From: a virus
Direction: 5' to 3' (one strand)
Length of the DNA: 39,267 nucleotides
Virus record (IMG/VR): IMGVR_UViG_3300002143_000031
Span: 1-39,267 of that record
A program made the translations under genes and the position numbers. Shown here piece after piece: positions 1 to 6,139 of the stretch (positions within the stretch are counted from its first letter, which is position 1; the number at the start of each line of letters is the position of its first letter). The notes beneath the pieces are model-generated. The model made no database searches and was not told where the DNA came from. It saw only the letters and a list, made by a program, of their open reading frames with translations.

Positions 1-90
1 TGTTAGTGTATCAAAATAAGGGTTGTTAACAACCCTTAAACTTAGCATCCATCTATTTTCCAAGAATTTATTTTCTCTTGTAGTTTTAAA
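1..90 (-). pseudogene. 5'-truncated remnant of a 2OG-Fe(II) oxygenase gene (runs off left edge)
   Basis: On the minus strand, 30 codons are open from position 90 down to the window edge. They include the run NRWMLSLRVVNNP, which closely matches FRWMLSLRFVDNP near the C-terminus of the intact oxygenase at 3851-4432. The DNA is also nearly identical over about 20 bases (1-60 versus the 3905-3935 region). An in-frame TGA lies directly upstream (complement of 91-93), and there is no plausible start codon or N-terminal half before it; the upstream DNA is a large palindrome. I read it as the tail of a decayed paralogue. The remaining C-terminus lies outside the window, so a frameshifted but longer gene cannot be excluded. 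Confidence 0.55.
18..37. repeat. 20-bp perfect palindrome centred on GTTAAC
   Basis: Each half-site is AAGGGTTGTT followed immediately by its exact reverse complement, with no loop. It lies inside the oxygenase remnant, where it encodes the VVNNP stretch, so it may be fortuitous. It is not followed by a T-run that would make it a convincing terminator. Confidence 0.4.
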
Positions 91-101
91 TCAGTTAATG
101 T

Positions 102-127
102 TCTAACAGTATATATATACTGTTAGA
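102..127. repeat. 26-bp perfect palindrome with an alternating TA core
   Basis: The half-site TCTAACAGTATAT is followed by its exact reverse complement, which gives an uninterrupted 26-bp palindrome in the gap between the oxygenase remnant and the nitroreductase-like gene. It could be a protein-binding site, a cruciform-forming element or a bidirectional terminator. It sits about 50 bp upstream of the start at 180. Function is unknown. Confidence 0.6.
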
Positions 128-166
128 CTCAGATTATTTAAAAATAAAATTAACAAAATATATAAT

Positions 167-174
167 AATAAATA
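167..174 (+). promoter_or_regulatory. late-promoter-like octamer, one mismatch
   Basis: AATAAATA differs by one base from the T4 late-promoter octamer TATAAATA. It ends exactly 5 nt before the ATG at 180, the same spacing as the exact octamers at 937 and 29532. A late start site here would fall on or next to the start codon. Without the recurring spacing I would not call it. Confidence 0.4.
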
Positions 175-179
175 ACATC

Positions 180-833
180 ATGCTGCTAGATCATTTACAA
201 AATCGTTACACTGCCAAATGGTGGGATCCAATTCCTTTGGAAGATGAAAAAATTAAAGCCATAATTGAGTGTGCGTATCTAGCTCCAAGTAAGCAAGGTA
301 ACTATGATTTTGAAATAGCCGTACTTACAGACAGCCCTGCTGGTAAAGAATTTAAACAATGGTTGTATTGGGACAATACCGCATGTTTAGACAAGATCCG
401 CGGCAAACAAGGTAAAGGACTACGTAGATATAATGGACAGATCCTAGCACCTGTTGTAATGATTTGGCTAGCAAAACAATTTGATCAGACAATTAACGAT
501 TATAATGAAAACCAGTTCTTACGAACCAATAACGATTGTATTATTAGTACCACAATGGCTATGTGTCAAGCAGAAGAACTAGGTGTTAATACAGGATTTT
601 GCGGATGCATCGGTGGGCAAGAAATAGCTGATAGATTAAACAGGCCTAAGTCAACTGCGGTAGTTAGTATGGGGTTTGGGTATGCTACTAGTCATCATAC
701 GAACCAGACGATGAAAGTTTATAATGATAACACTGAACTAGGATTCGACCTTGCTAACCATCATCCCTCAATTAGAAACATCCCTAATAGAATCAACAGA
801 CCCGAGATAAGCACAATGGTAAACTACATATGA
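180..833 (+). CDS. nitroreductase-like flavoprotein
   Basis: This 217-residue protein resembles the FMN-dependent nitroreductase family: an early helix region followed by LAPSKQGNYDFEIAVL (about residues 34-49), typical of the flavin-binding APS segment, and a late GVNTGFCGCIGGQEIADRL...VVSMGFGYA segment (about residues 138-170). Family members use NAD(P)H to reduce nitro, quinone or similar groups; the substrate here is unknown. The gene lies alone on the plus strand at the left edge, with no Shine-Dalgarno sequence and a late-promoter-like octamer 5 nt before the ATG. Its stop overlaps an ATG (ATGA at 830-833) that begins a truncated 15-codon oxygenase N-terminus, so it was probably once coupled to a full oxygenase gene. 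The family assignment is fairly firm and the role in the phage is not. Confidence 0.75.
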   Translation: MLLDHLQNRYTAKWWDPIPLEDEKIKAIIECAYLAPSKQGNYDFEIAVLTDSPAGKEFKQWLYWDNTACLDKIRGKQGKGLRRYNGQILAPVVMIWLAKQFDQTINDYNENQFLRTNNDCIISTTMAMCQAEELGVNTGFCGCIGGQEIADRLNRPKSTAVVSMGFGYATSHHTNQTMKVYNDNTELGFDLANHHPSIRNIPNRINRPEISTMVNYI

Positions 834-877
834 AAGTACCACCAGGAGTCAACGGGAGGGCCACACAATATTTTTAA
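830..877 (+). pseudogene. truncated N-terminus of an oxygenase-like gene (15 codons)
   Basis: An ATG overlapping the stop of the nitroreductase-like gene (ATGA) opens a 15-codon frame, MKVPPGVNGRATQYF, ending at TAA. It matches the N-terminus of the oxygenase at 9852-10562, which reads EKIIVPPGISGRAPRFDA. The rest of such a gene is absent. This looks like a deletion remnant, although a short translated peptide is possible. It partly overlaps a pair of interleaved complementary heptamers described separately. Confidence 0.5.
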
Positions 878-897
878 CTCGACTCCTAGGATTGTGT
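844..897 (+). other. possible H-type RNA pseudoknot in the 834-949 gap
   Basis: AGGAGTC (844-850) is complementary to GACTCCT (881-887), and ACACAAT (863-869) is complementary to ATTGTGT (891-897). The order a-b-a'-b' is that of an H-type pseudoknot with two 7-bp stems. The element lies between the nitroreductase-like gene and the TauD-like gene. It overlaps the truncated oxygenase N-terminus, so the pairing may be accidental. Confidence 0.25.
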
Positions 898-936
898 TAA
901 CTATTAGATTTAAGAAAAGTTTTGAAATGGATTAAT

Positions 937-944
937 TATAAATA
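937..944 (+). promoter_or_regulatory. T4-type late promoter octamer
   Basis: Exact TATAAATA, the T4 gp55-dependent late promoter element. It ends 5 nt before the ATG at 950. In T4 the last base of the octamer is about -6, so the predicted start site coincides with the start codon, giving a leaderless or nearly leaderless message. No Shine-Dalgarno sequence is present. Confidence 0.7.
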
Positions 945-949
945 ATTAT

Positions 950-1813
950 ATGATATTAACTAACATTCATAATAAGTGGGCAACTAAAATAGAATTTGAT
1001 AACCCTCTAGATTTTTTTAAACAACCTCATGGATTTTGGAGAGACTTAATTTATGAGAGAAAACTTTTAATATTCAAAAAAATGAAATTCGCAAAGGAAG
1101 ATTATGCAAAATTTTCTTTGCATTTTGGAAAACCATGGACTAACGAAGAATATAGTTATAGTGAAGAAAGAAAAGAAGATGTAATAACAGATGCTGGTAT
1201 TATTACGTTAAGTCCGTTTAGTAATATTATAAGTAAAAGAATAAATATTCTTCCTATGTCATATCATGCAGACATTCCAAATAGAGAAATTAATCCTTTT
1301 CCGTTTAGAAGTCTATGGATTACAAAAAATCCTAATCCAGAGATATCAGGAATAACCGGATTTTTAAATATTTCTCAAGAGGCATTTCAATATCTAACTA
1401 AAGAACAAACAGAGCTGCTCAACAACGTAAAAATAATTCAGCAAAGTTGGTACAAGCCAGGAACTAATTATCAAGAGTTTGATTTTATAAAAGTACACCC
1501 TATTACATGCGAATCATCATTGAGATTAAATGCGTATTGTAAGTTGGGTTATCAAGATGGTTGGATTAAACATGTAAAAATTAATAATGAACTGCAAGGT
1601 GATTGCCAATTAGTTGAAACTTTTATAAACCATTTATTACAATTTCAGGAATTACAATACTTTCATACGTGGGATACATTCGATATAATGATATATGATA
1701 ACTATCAATTCATACATAATAGGACTAAGTTGATTTTTGAACCGGGCGAAGAGAGACATTTTTATCGAATGAATATCGATCATGTCAATAGTTTAGAATT
1801 TAGAACTATATAA
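950..1813 (+). CDS. TauD/TfdA-like Fe(II)/2-oxoglutarate dioxygenase
   Basis: At 287 residues this is the longest oxygenase here and close to the usual TauD size. The facial triad is visible: H106-A-D108 in SYHADIPNR and the distal H256 in YDNYQFIHNR, followed by R269/R273 in EERHFYRMNI, which would bind the 2-oxoglutarate carboxylate. The order HxD, about 150 residues, then DN..xxH..R, is typical of TauD/TfdA enzymes, which hydroxylate small molecules such as taurine or betaine derivatives. The substrate cannot be read from the sequence. It is transcribed with the next two oxygenase genes, and an exact late promoter octamer lies 5 nt before its start. A metabolic or small-molecule role is an inference from the family. 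Confidence 0.75.
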   Translation: MILTNIHNKWATKIEFDNPLDFFKQPHGFWRDLIYERKLLIFKKMKFAKEDYAKFSLHFGKPWTNEEYSYSEERKEDVITDAGIITLSPFSNIISKRINILPMSYHADIPNREINPFPFRSLWITKNPNPEISGITGFLNISQEAFQYLTKEQTELLNNVKIIQQSWYKPGTNYQEFDFIKVHPITCESSLRLNAYCKLGYQDGWIKHVKINNELQGDCQLVETFINHLLQFQELQYFHTWDTFDIMIYDNYQFIHNRTKLIFEPGEERHFYRMNIDHVNSLEFRTI

Positions 1814-1816
1814 ATA
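1809..1816 (+). promoter_or_regulatory. T4-type late promoter octamer
   Basis: Exact TATAAATA overlapping the stop codon of the TauD-like gene, 36 nt before the next start at 1853. The predicted transcript has a leader of about 30 nt without a clear Shine-Dalgarno sequence. Confidence 0.6.
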
Positions 1817-1852
1817 ATACCACCTGTCATACTATAAATTAATACATTTATT

Positions 1853-2428
1853 ATGAAAACCACTTACTATAAAAATTTAAACATACCTAATTTATTTAAT
1901 CCGTGTTATCAAGATATTATAATAAACAAATCAATTGAGAAAAAATTGCCTAATAGTGATATAAACATTGAGTTTATAGAATGGTTAGAGTCTCTAAACA
2001 TTGGGGTACATAACTGTAGATTTTTTGGCGCATTACCGTATTTCAAAAATCCGTTACACAAAGATATTAGTTATGATTCTGAATTATCAAATCGATTCAC
2101 TGATTGTGTTAAACTAAACTTAATTTATAATTCAGTTAATAGTAATATGATTTGGTACGAACTTAACCCAGATAAAACTTCAGAAATTGTTATTAATAAA
2201 GTTGGAGAAAGGTTACAAATTTACAACGAAAATGACTGCCATGTTTTATTTGAAACAATTGCTGACGGTCCTGCATGTTTATTCAATGGTGCGGTCATCC
2301 ATACCATGAATAATGGAAACAGTACAAGACATTGTTATTCTATGCCCCTTATAAATTTAACCACTAGAATTAGACTGACATGGGACGAAGCAAATAAAAT
2401 GCTAGGATCTTATATGTCAAGTCATTAA
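1853..2428 (+). CDS. putative small Fe(II)/2OG oxygenase (paralogue family)
   Basis: 191 residues. A candidate metal triad is H69-K-D71 (NPLHKDI), then H150 in FNGAVIHTM, with R159 following in the TRHCYSMPLI segment. Between them lies VKLNLIYNSVNSNMIWYEL, matching the hydrophobic strand plus NWY/DWF segment of the genes at 3851 and 5038, so these appear to be paralogues. Family members hydroxylate amino-acid side chains, nucleobases or small molecules; the substrate here is unknown. A late promoter octamer overlaps the end of the upstream gene. The oxygenase assignment rests on the motif pattern and on similarity to neighbours rather than on a strongly recognised subfamily. Confidence 0.6.
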   Translation: MKTTYYKNLNIPNLFNPCYQDIIINKSIEKKLPNSDINIEFIEWLESLNIGVHNCRFFGALPYFKNPLHKDISYDSELSNRFTDCVKLNLIYNSVNSNMIWYELNPDKTSEIVINKVGERLQIYNENDCHVLFETIADGPACLFNGAVIHTMNNGNSTRHCYSMPLINLTTRIRLTWDEANKMLGSYMSSH

Positions 2429-2444
2429 ATCGATCAATTCTTTT

Positions 2445-3206
2445 ATGAGCATATTAGGATTAGGAAAGAATAAATCTCCATTTTTATACCTTGACGAATT
2501 CGTTAACCTTGATATAAATTATTCTTCGTTAAACAATGAGATTTCGAAAGGTATCGCATCATCTTACTGGAACAAGCGGTTTGTGTCAAGCGGAGTTCAT
2601 TCTGATTGGGCATCAAAGGAAATAACTCCTTATATAAGGACAATAAAAGAACATCTAACACCAGAGCAAATAGAAATATTTTCTTCATTTAAAACTACTG
2701 ATGAACGGTTAAAATTTATATCGTGTATAATACCAGTCCCTCACCCTTTTTGGATTATATATTTAAGAAATAATAAACGTATAGACCAAAGTGGAATTAA
2801 TAACAAATCAGTTGATGCAGATTGCCAGTGGACCGATAGTTCAAATAATTTCCCAATGTTAGTAAATTTAATAAAACAATTACCTTTTAAAGGAATTGGT
2901 CGTGTTATTATTTTTATGACGGAAGCTAACAATGAAACTGTCCCCCATTATGATGCGGGGTCTCAGAAACAGCGAGAAGAAAAGGGTAATGATGATTTTA
3001 TATGGTTTACTACATCAAATCCTTCTAAAAAAATATTCGTAATGGATGGTGAAACGAAAGAAAAGAGTTATTCTGATCCAACTAAAAAACTAGTGTGGTG
3101 GAACGAAATGGATTATCATGGAACTGATGCTGTTCCGTTTTTTAGCTTTTCTATAAGAATTGATGGTGAGTTTATTCCATCAATTAAGGAAAGTTTAATA
3201 AGTTGA
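2445..3206 (+). CDS. putative Fe(II)/2OG oxygenase, 253 aa
   Basis: The candidate triad is H168-Y-D170 (ETVPHYDAGS) and H225 (EMDYHGTDAV), with R238 in FSFSIRIDGEF in the 2-oxoglutarate position. The protein has about 150 residues before the catalytic core, more than the 170-190-residue paralogues around it, and does not share their NWY segment, so it is a different subgroup. It follows the previous gene after 16 nt on the same strand and has no obvious Shine-Dalgarno sequence. A second short minus-strand frame (3184-3318) overlaps its last 23 nt. Substrate unknown; the prolyl or asparaginyl hydroxylase-like fold is inferred. Confidence 0.6.
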   Translation: MSILGLGKNKSPFLYLDEFVNLDINYSSLNNEISKGIASSYWNKRFVSSGVHSDWASKEITPYIRTIKEHLTPEQIEIFSSFKTTDERLKFISCIIPVPHPFWIIYLRNNKRIDQSGINNKSVDADCQWTDSSNNFPMLVNLIKQLPFKGIGRVIIFMTEANNETVPHYDAGSQKQREEKGNDDFIWFTTSNPSKKIFVMDGETKEKSYSDPTKKLVWWNEMDYHGTDAVPFFSFSIRIDGEFIPSIKESLIS

Positions 3207-3318
3207 AGGATTTCTCTACTTTCTCAACCAACGGAACGAAATTGAAAAACTCTTTTTTTAACTCGCTTGTCAATATATTGTATTTCTCTTTGTTTGTCAT
3301 ATAGTTCATAAATATCAT
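3184..3318 (-). CDS. possible small protein, 44 aa
   Basis: A minus-strand frame occupies most of the 3207-3320 gap. It begins with several in-frame ATGs (complement of 3316-3318, 3307-3309 and 3298-3300) and ends at the complement of 3184-3186. The Lys/Glu-rich product (TNKEKYNILTSELKKEFF...) looks codon-like rather than random, and the 3' end overlaps the preceding convergent gene by 23 nt. There is no good Shine-Dalgarno sequence and I recognise no family. It could be real, or another remnant like those elsewhere in this region. Confidence 0.3.
   Translation of the reverse strand: MIFMNYMTNKEKYNILTSELKKEFFNFVPLVEKVEKSFNLLNFP
3307..3314 (+). promoter_or_regulatory. late-promoter-like octamer, one mismatch
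   Basis: CATAAATA, one base from TATAAATA, ends 6 nt before the ATG at 3321. There is no Shine-Dalgarno sequence. This matches the near-leaderless arrangement seen at 937 and 29532. Confidence 0.4.
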
Positions 3319-3320
3319 AT

Positions 3321-3854
3321 ATGCAATATTTTAAATTATTAGATCTTGACTATCAATTAGCGGCCAAAGAACTTCGAACTTATATTTTTAATAAATTCAA
3401 AGTGTCTGAACTGCATTCGTGGAAACGTACTAATACTACTGATGTATTAAATCACTGCCCAAATGTATTTAATATGGTTAAACCGTTAAACACTTCGATC
3501 ACATATATTGCATTTGTTGTGTATCATAAGTACAATCAATCTGAAATTCATATTGATGCAGATAAGCATAACAGTCGATTATTGTTACCAATTCTTAACT
3601 GTGATAATTCTGAAACTTGTTTTTATTCTTCATCAGTTCCTCCTGTGCTTACATACCAACCTAATGGTGTACCTTTTTATCAATTGAATCCTGCAACTTG
3701 CAAATTAGAAAGTAAATTTGAATTACAAAACGGAGTTGTATTATTTAACAATACAATACCCCATAATGTAGTTATATCACCTGATTCTATATTTCCGAGA
3801 ATTTCTTGTACAATTGCACTTTCTAAAGATTTAACTTATATGTTAGATAGTTAG
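3321..3854 (+). CDS. putative small Fe(II)/2OG oxygenase (paralogue family)
   Basis: 177 residues. The triad candidates are H77-I-D79 (SEIHIDADKH) and H148 (NTIPHNVV), with R160 in FPRISCTIALSKD as the likely 2-oxoglutarate ligand. After HxD the strand LLLPILNCDNSETCFY parallels FNVPILNCDQGTMDWF in the gene at 3851, which argues for common descent. The two genes converge and their ends overlap by 4 nt. There is no Shine-Dalgarno sequence, and a one-mismatch late octamer sits 6 nt before the start. Substrate unknown. Confidence 0.62.
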   Translation: MQYFKLLDLDYQLAAKELRTYIFNKFKVSELHSWKRTNTTDVLNHCPNVFNMVKPLNTSITYIAFVVYHKYNQSEIHIDADKHNSRLLLPILNCDNSETCFYSSSVPPVLTYQPNGVPFYQLNPATCKLESKFELQNGVVLFNNTIPHNVVISPDSIFPRISCTIALSKDLTYMLDS

Positions 3855-4432
3855 AATGCATTATTAAATTTTTCTTTTACAGTGTTATATGACGGATTAT
3901 CGACAAATCTTAAACTTAACATCCATCTAAATTTATCAGAGTTTCGATTATCAACACGGTGCCATTGATTAGTATTCAGTAGAGTCGGTACATCTACTAA
4001 TGTCGAATACATTGGATTAGTTTCAAAAGATTTTCCTTGTCTAATTTGTTCGTTAGAAACTCTAATAGTAGTATAAGCATTCCCTACAGGATACGAACTG
4101 TATTCATTATTATTAAACCAATCCATAGTTCCTTGATCGCAGTTTAAAATAGGAACATTAAATGCACATAATCGATCAACTCCGTCTTTATGTATTAATC
4201 CTACGGTGTTGGGCTCTATCGCAAATATTTGCAATACAATTATATTTGCAGGAATCTCATCTCTAATCCATTGCGGTATTTCATCCTTGATAAATCTGTG
4301 AATTATCGTATGAGTATCGCCTCTTAGTTTGCTGCTTTCAATACATTTTTGATTATCAACTAGCGCTAAACCGTACTGTTGTATTTTATTAAAAAAATCT
4401 GACCATTGATATCTAGTTAACAAAGTGTTCAT
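3851..4432 (-). CDS. putative small Fe(II)/2OG oxygenase (paralogue family)
   Basis: 193 residues. H81-K-D83 (GLIHKDGVD) and H158 (NTNQWHRVDNR) form the candidate iron site; R169 or R175 in KFRWMLSLRF would bind 2-oxoglutarate. Its strand NVPILNCDQGTMDWFNN matches the other paralogues. Its start overlaps the stop of the upstream gene at 4429 by 4 nt (ATGA), so the pair is probably translationally coupled. A nearly identical C-terminal piece survives as a remnant at 1-90. Hydroxylase chemistry is inferred from motifs; the target is unknown. Confidence 0.65.
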   Translation of the reverse strand: MNTLLTRYQWSDFFNKIQQYGLALVDNQKCIESSKLRGDTHTIIHRFIKDEIPQWIRDEIPANIIVLQIFAIEPNTVGLIHKDGVDRLCAFNVPILNCDQGTMDWFNNNEYSSYPVGNAYTTIRVSNEQIRQGKSFETNPMYSTLVDVPTLLNTNQWHRVDNRNSDKFRWMLSLRFVDNPSYNTVKEKFNNAF

Positions 4433-5013
4433 ATGTTATATTTTTGATTATTTGAGTCAATGTCTACTATAAGATGAATGCGTTCTACATTAGATAGATT
4501 TTTTGCAGAATGTAATCTACGGTTAGCTAATTGCGAAAGATGCTCTGCTGGCATATGAGCACCAACTTCTTTTTCTTCACCATAAAATAAAACTCCTGGT
4601 GCTGTAATAAAAGGTACATGAAATCTGTGGTGCTCTAAAAAGTATTGACCTGGATCGATGTGGGCGCCAATAGTACCACCCGGCATTAATTTAACTAACA
4701 TTATTCTACCGAGTTTAGTACCTTCTACACTATCATAAATCCACTCAACTAATTTATCAACATTAGGATATAATTTTCTTGCAGGTGTATCCATACACTC
4801 AACAATAGCAGATAACGCCTCAATAGTATGAGGCGTATCTTTTGTTACTTTATGCACCCTGATATGATTTGTTATGCTGGTTTTAAAAACTGCAGCTTCG
4901 GACCTTTTATCAGGTATTGGTAAATGATCCCAGTCTATTTTTAAGACTTCGTCTAGCGCTGCTATAAATAAGTTGTCGGGGACTTTAGAGATTATTTTAA
5001 TAACTTTGTTCAT
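4429..5013 (-). CDS. aspartyl/asparaginyl beta-hydroxylase-like oxygenase
   Basis: 194 residues. The segment MPGGTIGAHIDPGQYF with H118-I-D120, then FHVPFITAPGVLFY, then NRRLHSAKNLSNVERIHLIVDID with H168 and R178, is the classic aspartyl/asparaginyl beta-hydroxylase layout: the HxD pair, a core strand, and the LNNRxxHxxxNxxxxxRxHLIxD box. It is the most clearly assignable oxygenase of the cluster. Known members hydroxylate Asp/Asn or related side chains; here the target could be a phage or host protein or a free amino acid. It is first in a two-gene operon with 3851-4432. A TATAAATA octamer lies 7 nt before its start. Confidence 0.8.
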   Translation of the reverse strand: MNKVIKIISKVPDNLFIAALDEVLKIDWDHLPIPDKRSEAAVFKTSITNHIRVHKVTKDTPHTIEALSAIVECMDTPARKLYPNVDKLVEWIYDSVEGTKLGRIMLVKLMPGGTIGAHIDPGQYFLEHHRFHVPFITAPGVLFYGEEKEVGAHMPAEHLSQLANRRLHSAKNLSNVERIHLIVDIDSNNQKYNI

Positions 5014-5020
5014 GATTTAA

Positions 5021-5028
5021 TATTTATA
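5021..5028 (-). promoter_or_regulatory. T4-type late promoter octamer (minus strand)
   Basis: The plus-strand TATTTATA reads TATAAATA on the minus strand, 7 nt before the ATG of the aspartyl-hydroxylase-like gene. The predicted leader is about 2 nt. The same short gap (5014-5037) separates two divergent genes, so the plus-strand Shine-Dalgarno sequence for the gene at 5038 lies immediately beside it. Confidence 0.65.
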
Positions 5029-5037
5029 AGGAAGGGT

Positions 5038-5571
5038 ATGCTTGATTTTGAATTTTTTAAACTAGCACAAATAAAGTGCTTTCCTGAAATTAGTAAGGAT
5101 CTTTATTTGTTACATAAAGACAAAATTAACATTGATAAAACTGGTGTTTTAGAAATTCAATGGAGCGAAGAAAACTGCTTAGAGTTGTATCATGAATTAA
5201 ATGAATTGATGAAACCCCGCCGAGTAACTAAATGCAGATTTTTTATAACAGCGCCTTATTCAAAACTAGGTATGCACGTAGATTTAGATCTTAACAAAAA
5301 TTTCTATTCATTAAATATTCCTATTTCAGTAGATACTAAAGATCATTCTATGAATTGGTATGACTACGACGGCATTATAACATATTCCAGTAATGCTACA
5401 TACAATAAGTCTATAAGTCCCGCTGAACCAGAGAAAGCTTTATTAAAAAAATCATTAATAATGTTAGAACCTACGTTTGTTCAAGTAGGAATATTTCATG
5501 ATGTATTAAATAAATCTCCATTACCTAGAATAATTTTGAGTATTAGATTTTCAGATTCATTTATAAAGTAG
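5038..5571 (+). CDS. putative small Fe(II)/2OG oxygenase (paralogue family)
   Basis: 177 residues. H80-V-D82 (KLGMHVDLDL) and H154 (VGIFHDVLNK), with R164/R170 in PLPRIILSIRFSD. The post-HxD strand SLNIPISVDTKDHSMNWYDYDG and the C-terminal LSIRFSD repeat the pattern of the 3851 gene (NVPILN...MDWF; LSLRFVD). It has a purine-rich AAGGAAGGG directly before the ATG, so unlike several neighbours it looks leadered. It is divergent from the aspartyl-hydroxylase pair, and its 3' end overlaps the convergent gene at 5561 by 11 nt. Substrate unknown. Confidence 0.62.
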   Translation: MLDFEFFKLAQIKCFPEISKDLYLLHKDKINIDKTGVLEIQWSEENCLELYHELNELMKPRRVTKCRFFITAPYSKLGMHVDLDLNKNFYSLNIPISVDTKDHSMNWYDYDGIITYSSNATYNKSISPAEPEKALLKKSLIMLEPTFVQVGIFHDVLNKSPLPRIILSIRFSDSFIK

Positions 5572-6139
5572 ACTTCATAGGAGTGTTTATTATGCATTTG
5601 TCTTTGTTTTTATAACGATCGACAAACATTTTATACGCAGTTTCGGCGCATGATTTAGAAATAGATTGGTAAGGTCTGTAATGTCTTACAATAAATCCAG
5701 CATCCCAAATACCTTGACCTAGCAAACTTTTTTGATTTTTGCTCCATATTTCACCGTTATCTAATTTAGATTCAGAGTCAAAAATACTATTAACTGTTTC
5801 TAAATCTTTCCATATTTCTACATAGTCAATACTCTTGCTTATTGCGTTGTAAGCCTTTACTCTCCATATCAAATCGCCATTCAGTGCAGATTGGTCGAAT
5901 GCTTCATTATGATTTTTCCATTGGTTTTGCAAATGAGTTGTTTGCTTTCTAACATTAATACCAGCATTATTACCACCATTAAAATAATTGTTTACAAAAT
6001 CTTCATTATTTTCTCTATGTTGTATCCATAGATATCTCATGACCCACCATTCTCCCCCGTCTGGGTTAACTAAAGGATGCATCATCTGTGTGGAATTATT
6101 GACGAGACTAATTGCATGGACAATCATTTTAGTACTCAT
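5561..6139 (-). CDS. unknown protein, last gene of the carrier-protein operon
   Basis: I do not recognise this 192-residue protein. It is soluble-looking and rich in Asn and Trp, with a polar middle (YFNGGNNAGINVRKQ, LQNQWKNHNEAFDQS) and a Trp-rich half (LIWRVKAYN, YVEIWKDLE, GEIWSKNQ). There is no signal peptide or transmembrane stretch and no convincing HxD triad. Its start overlaps the stop of the desaturase gene by 4 nt, so it is almost certainly co-translated with that operon and may act on the same product. Its 3' end overlaps the convergent oxygenase at 5038-5571 by 11 nt. Confidence 0.6.
   Translation of the reverse strand: MSTKMIVHAISLVNNSTQMMHPLVNPDGGEWWVMRYLWIQHRENNEDFVNNYFNGGNNAGINVRKQTTHLQNQWKNHNEAFDQSALNGDLIWRVKAYNAISKSIDYVEIWKDLETVNSIFDSESKLDNGEIWSKNQKSLLGQGIWDAGFIVRHYRPYQSISKSCAETAYKMFVDRYKNKDKCIINTPMKSTL

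Noticed and set aside
18-37. Palindrome as rho-independent terminator
   Set aside because: No T-run follows in either direction, and the palindrome lies within a protein-coding remnant.
2503-2932. Two minus-strand frames of about 60 residues
   Set aside because: Antisense to the well-supported oxygenase gene at 2445, with no start signals.
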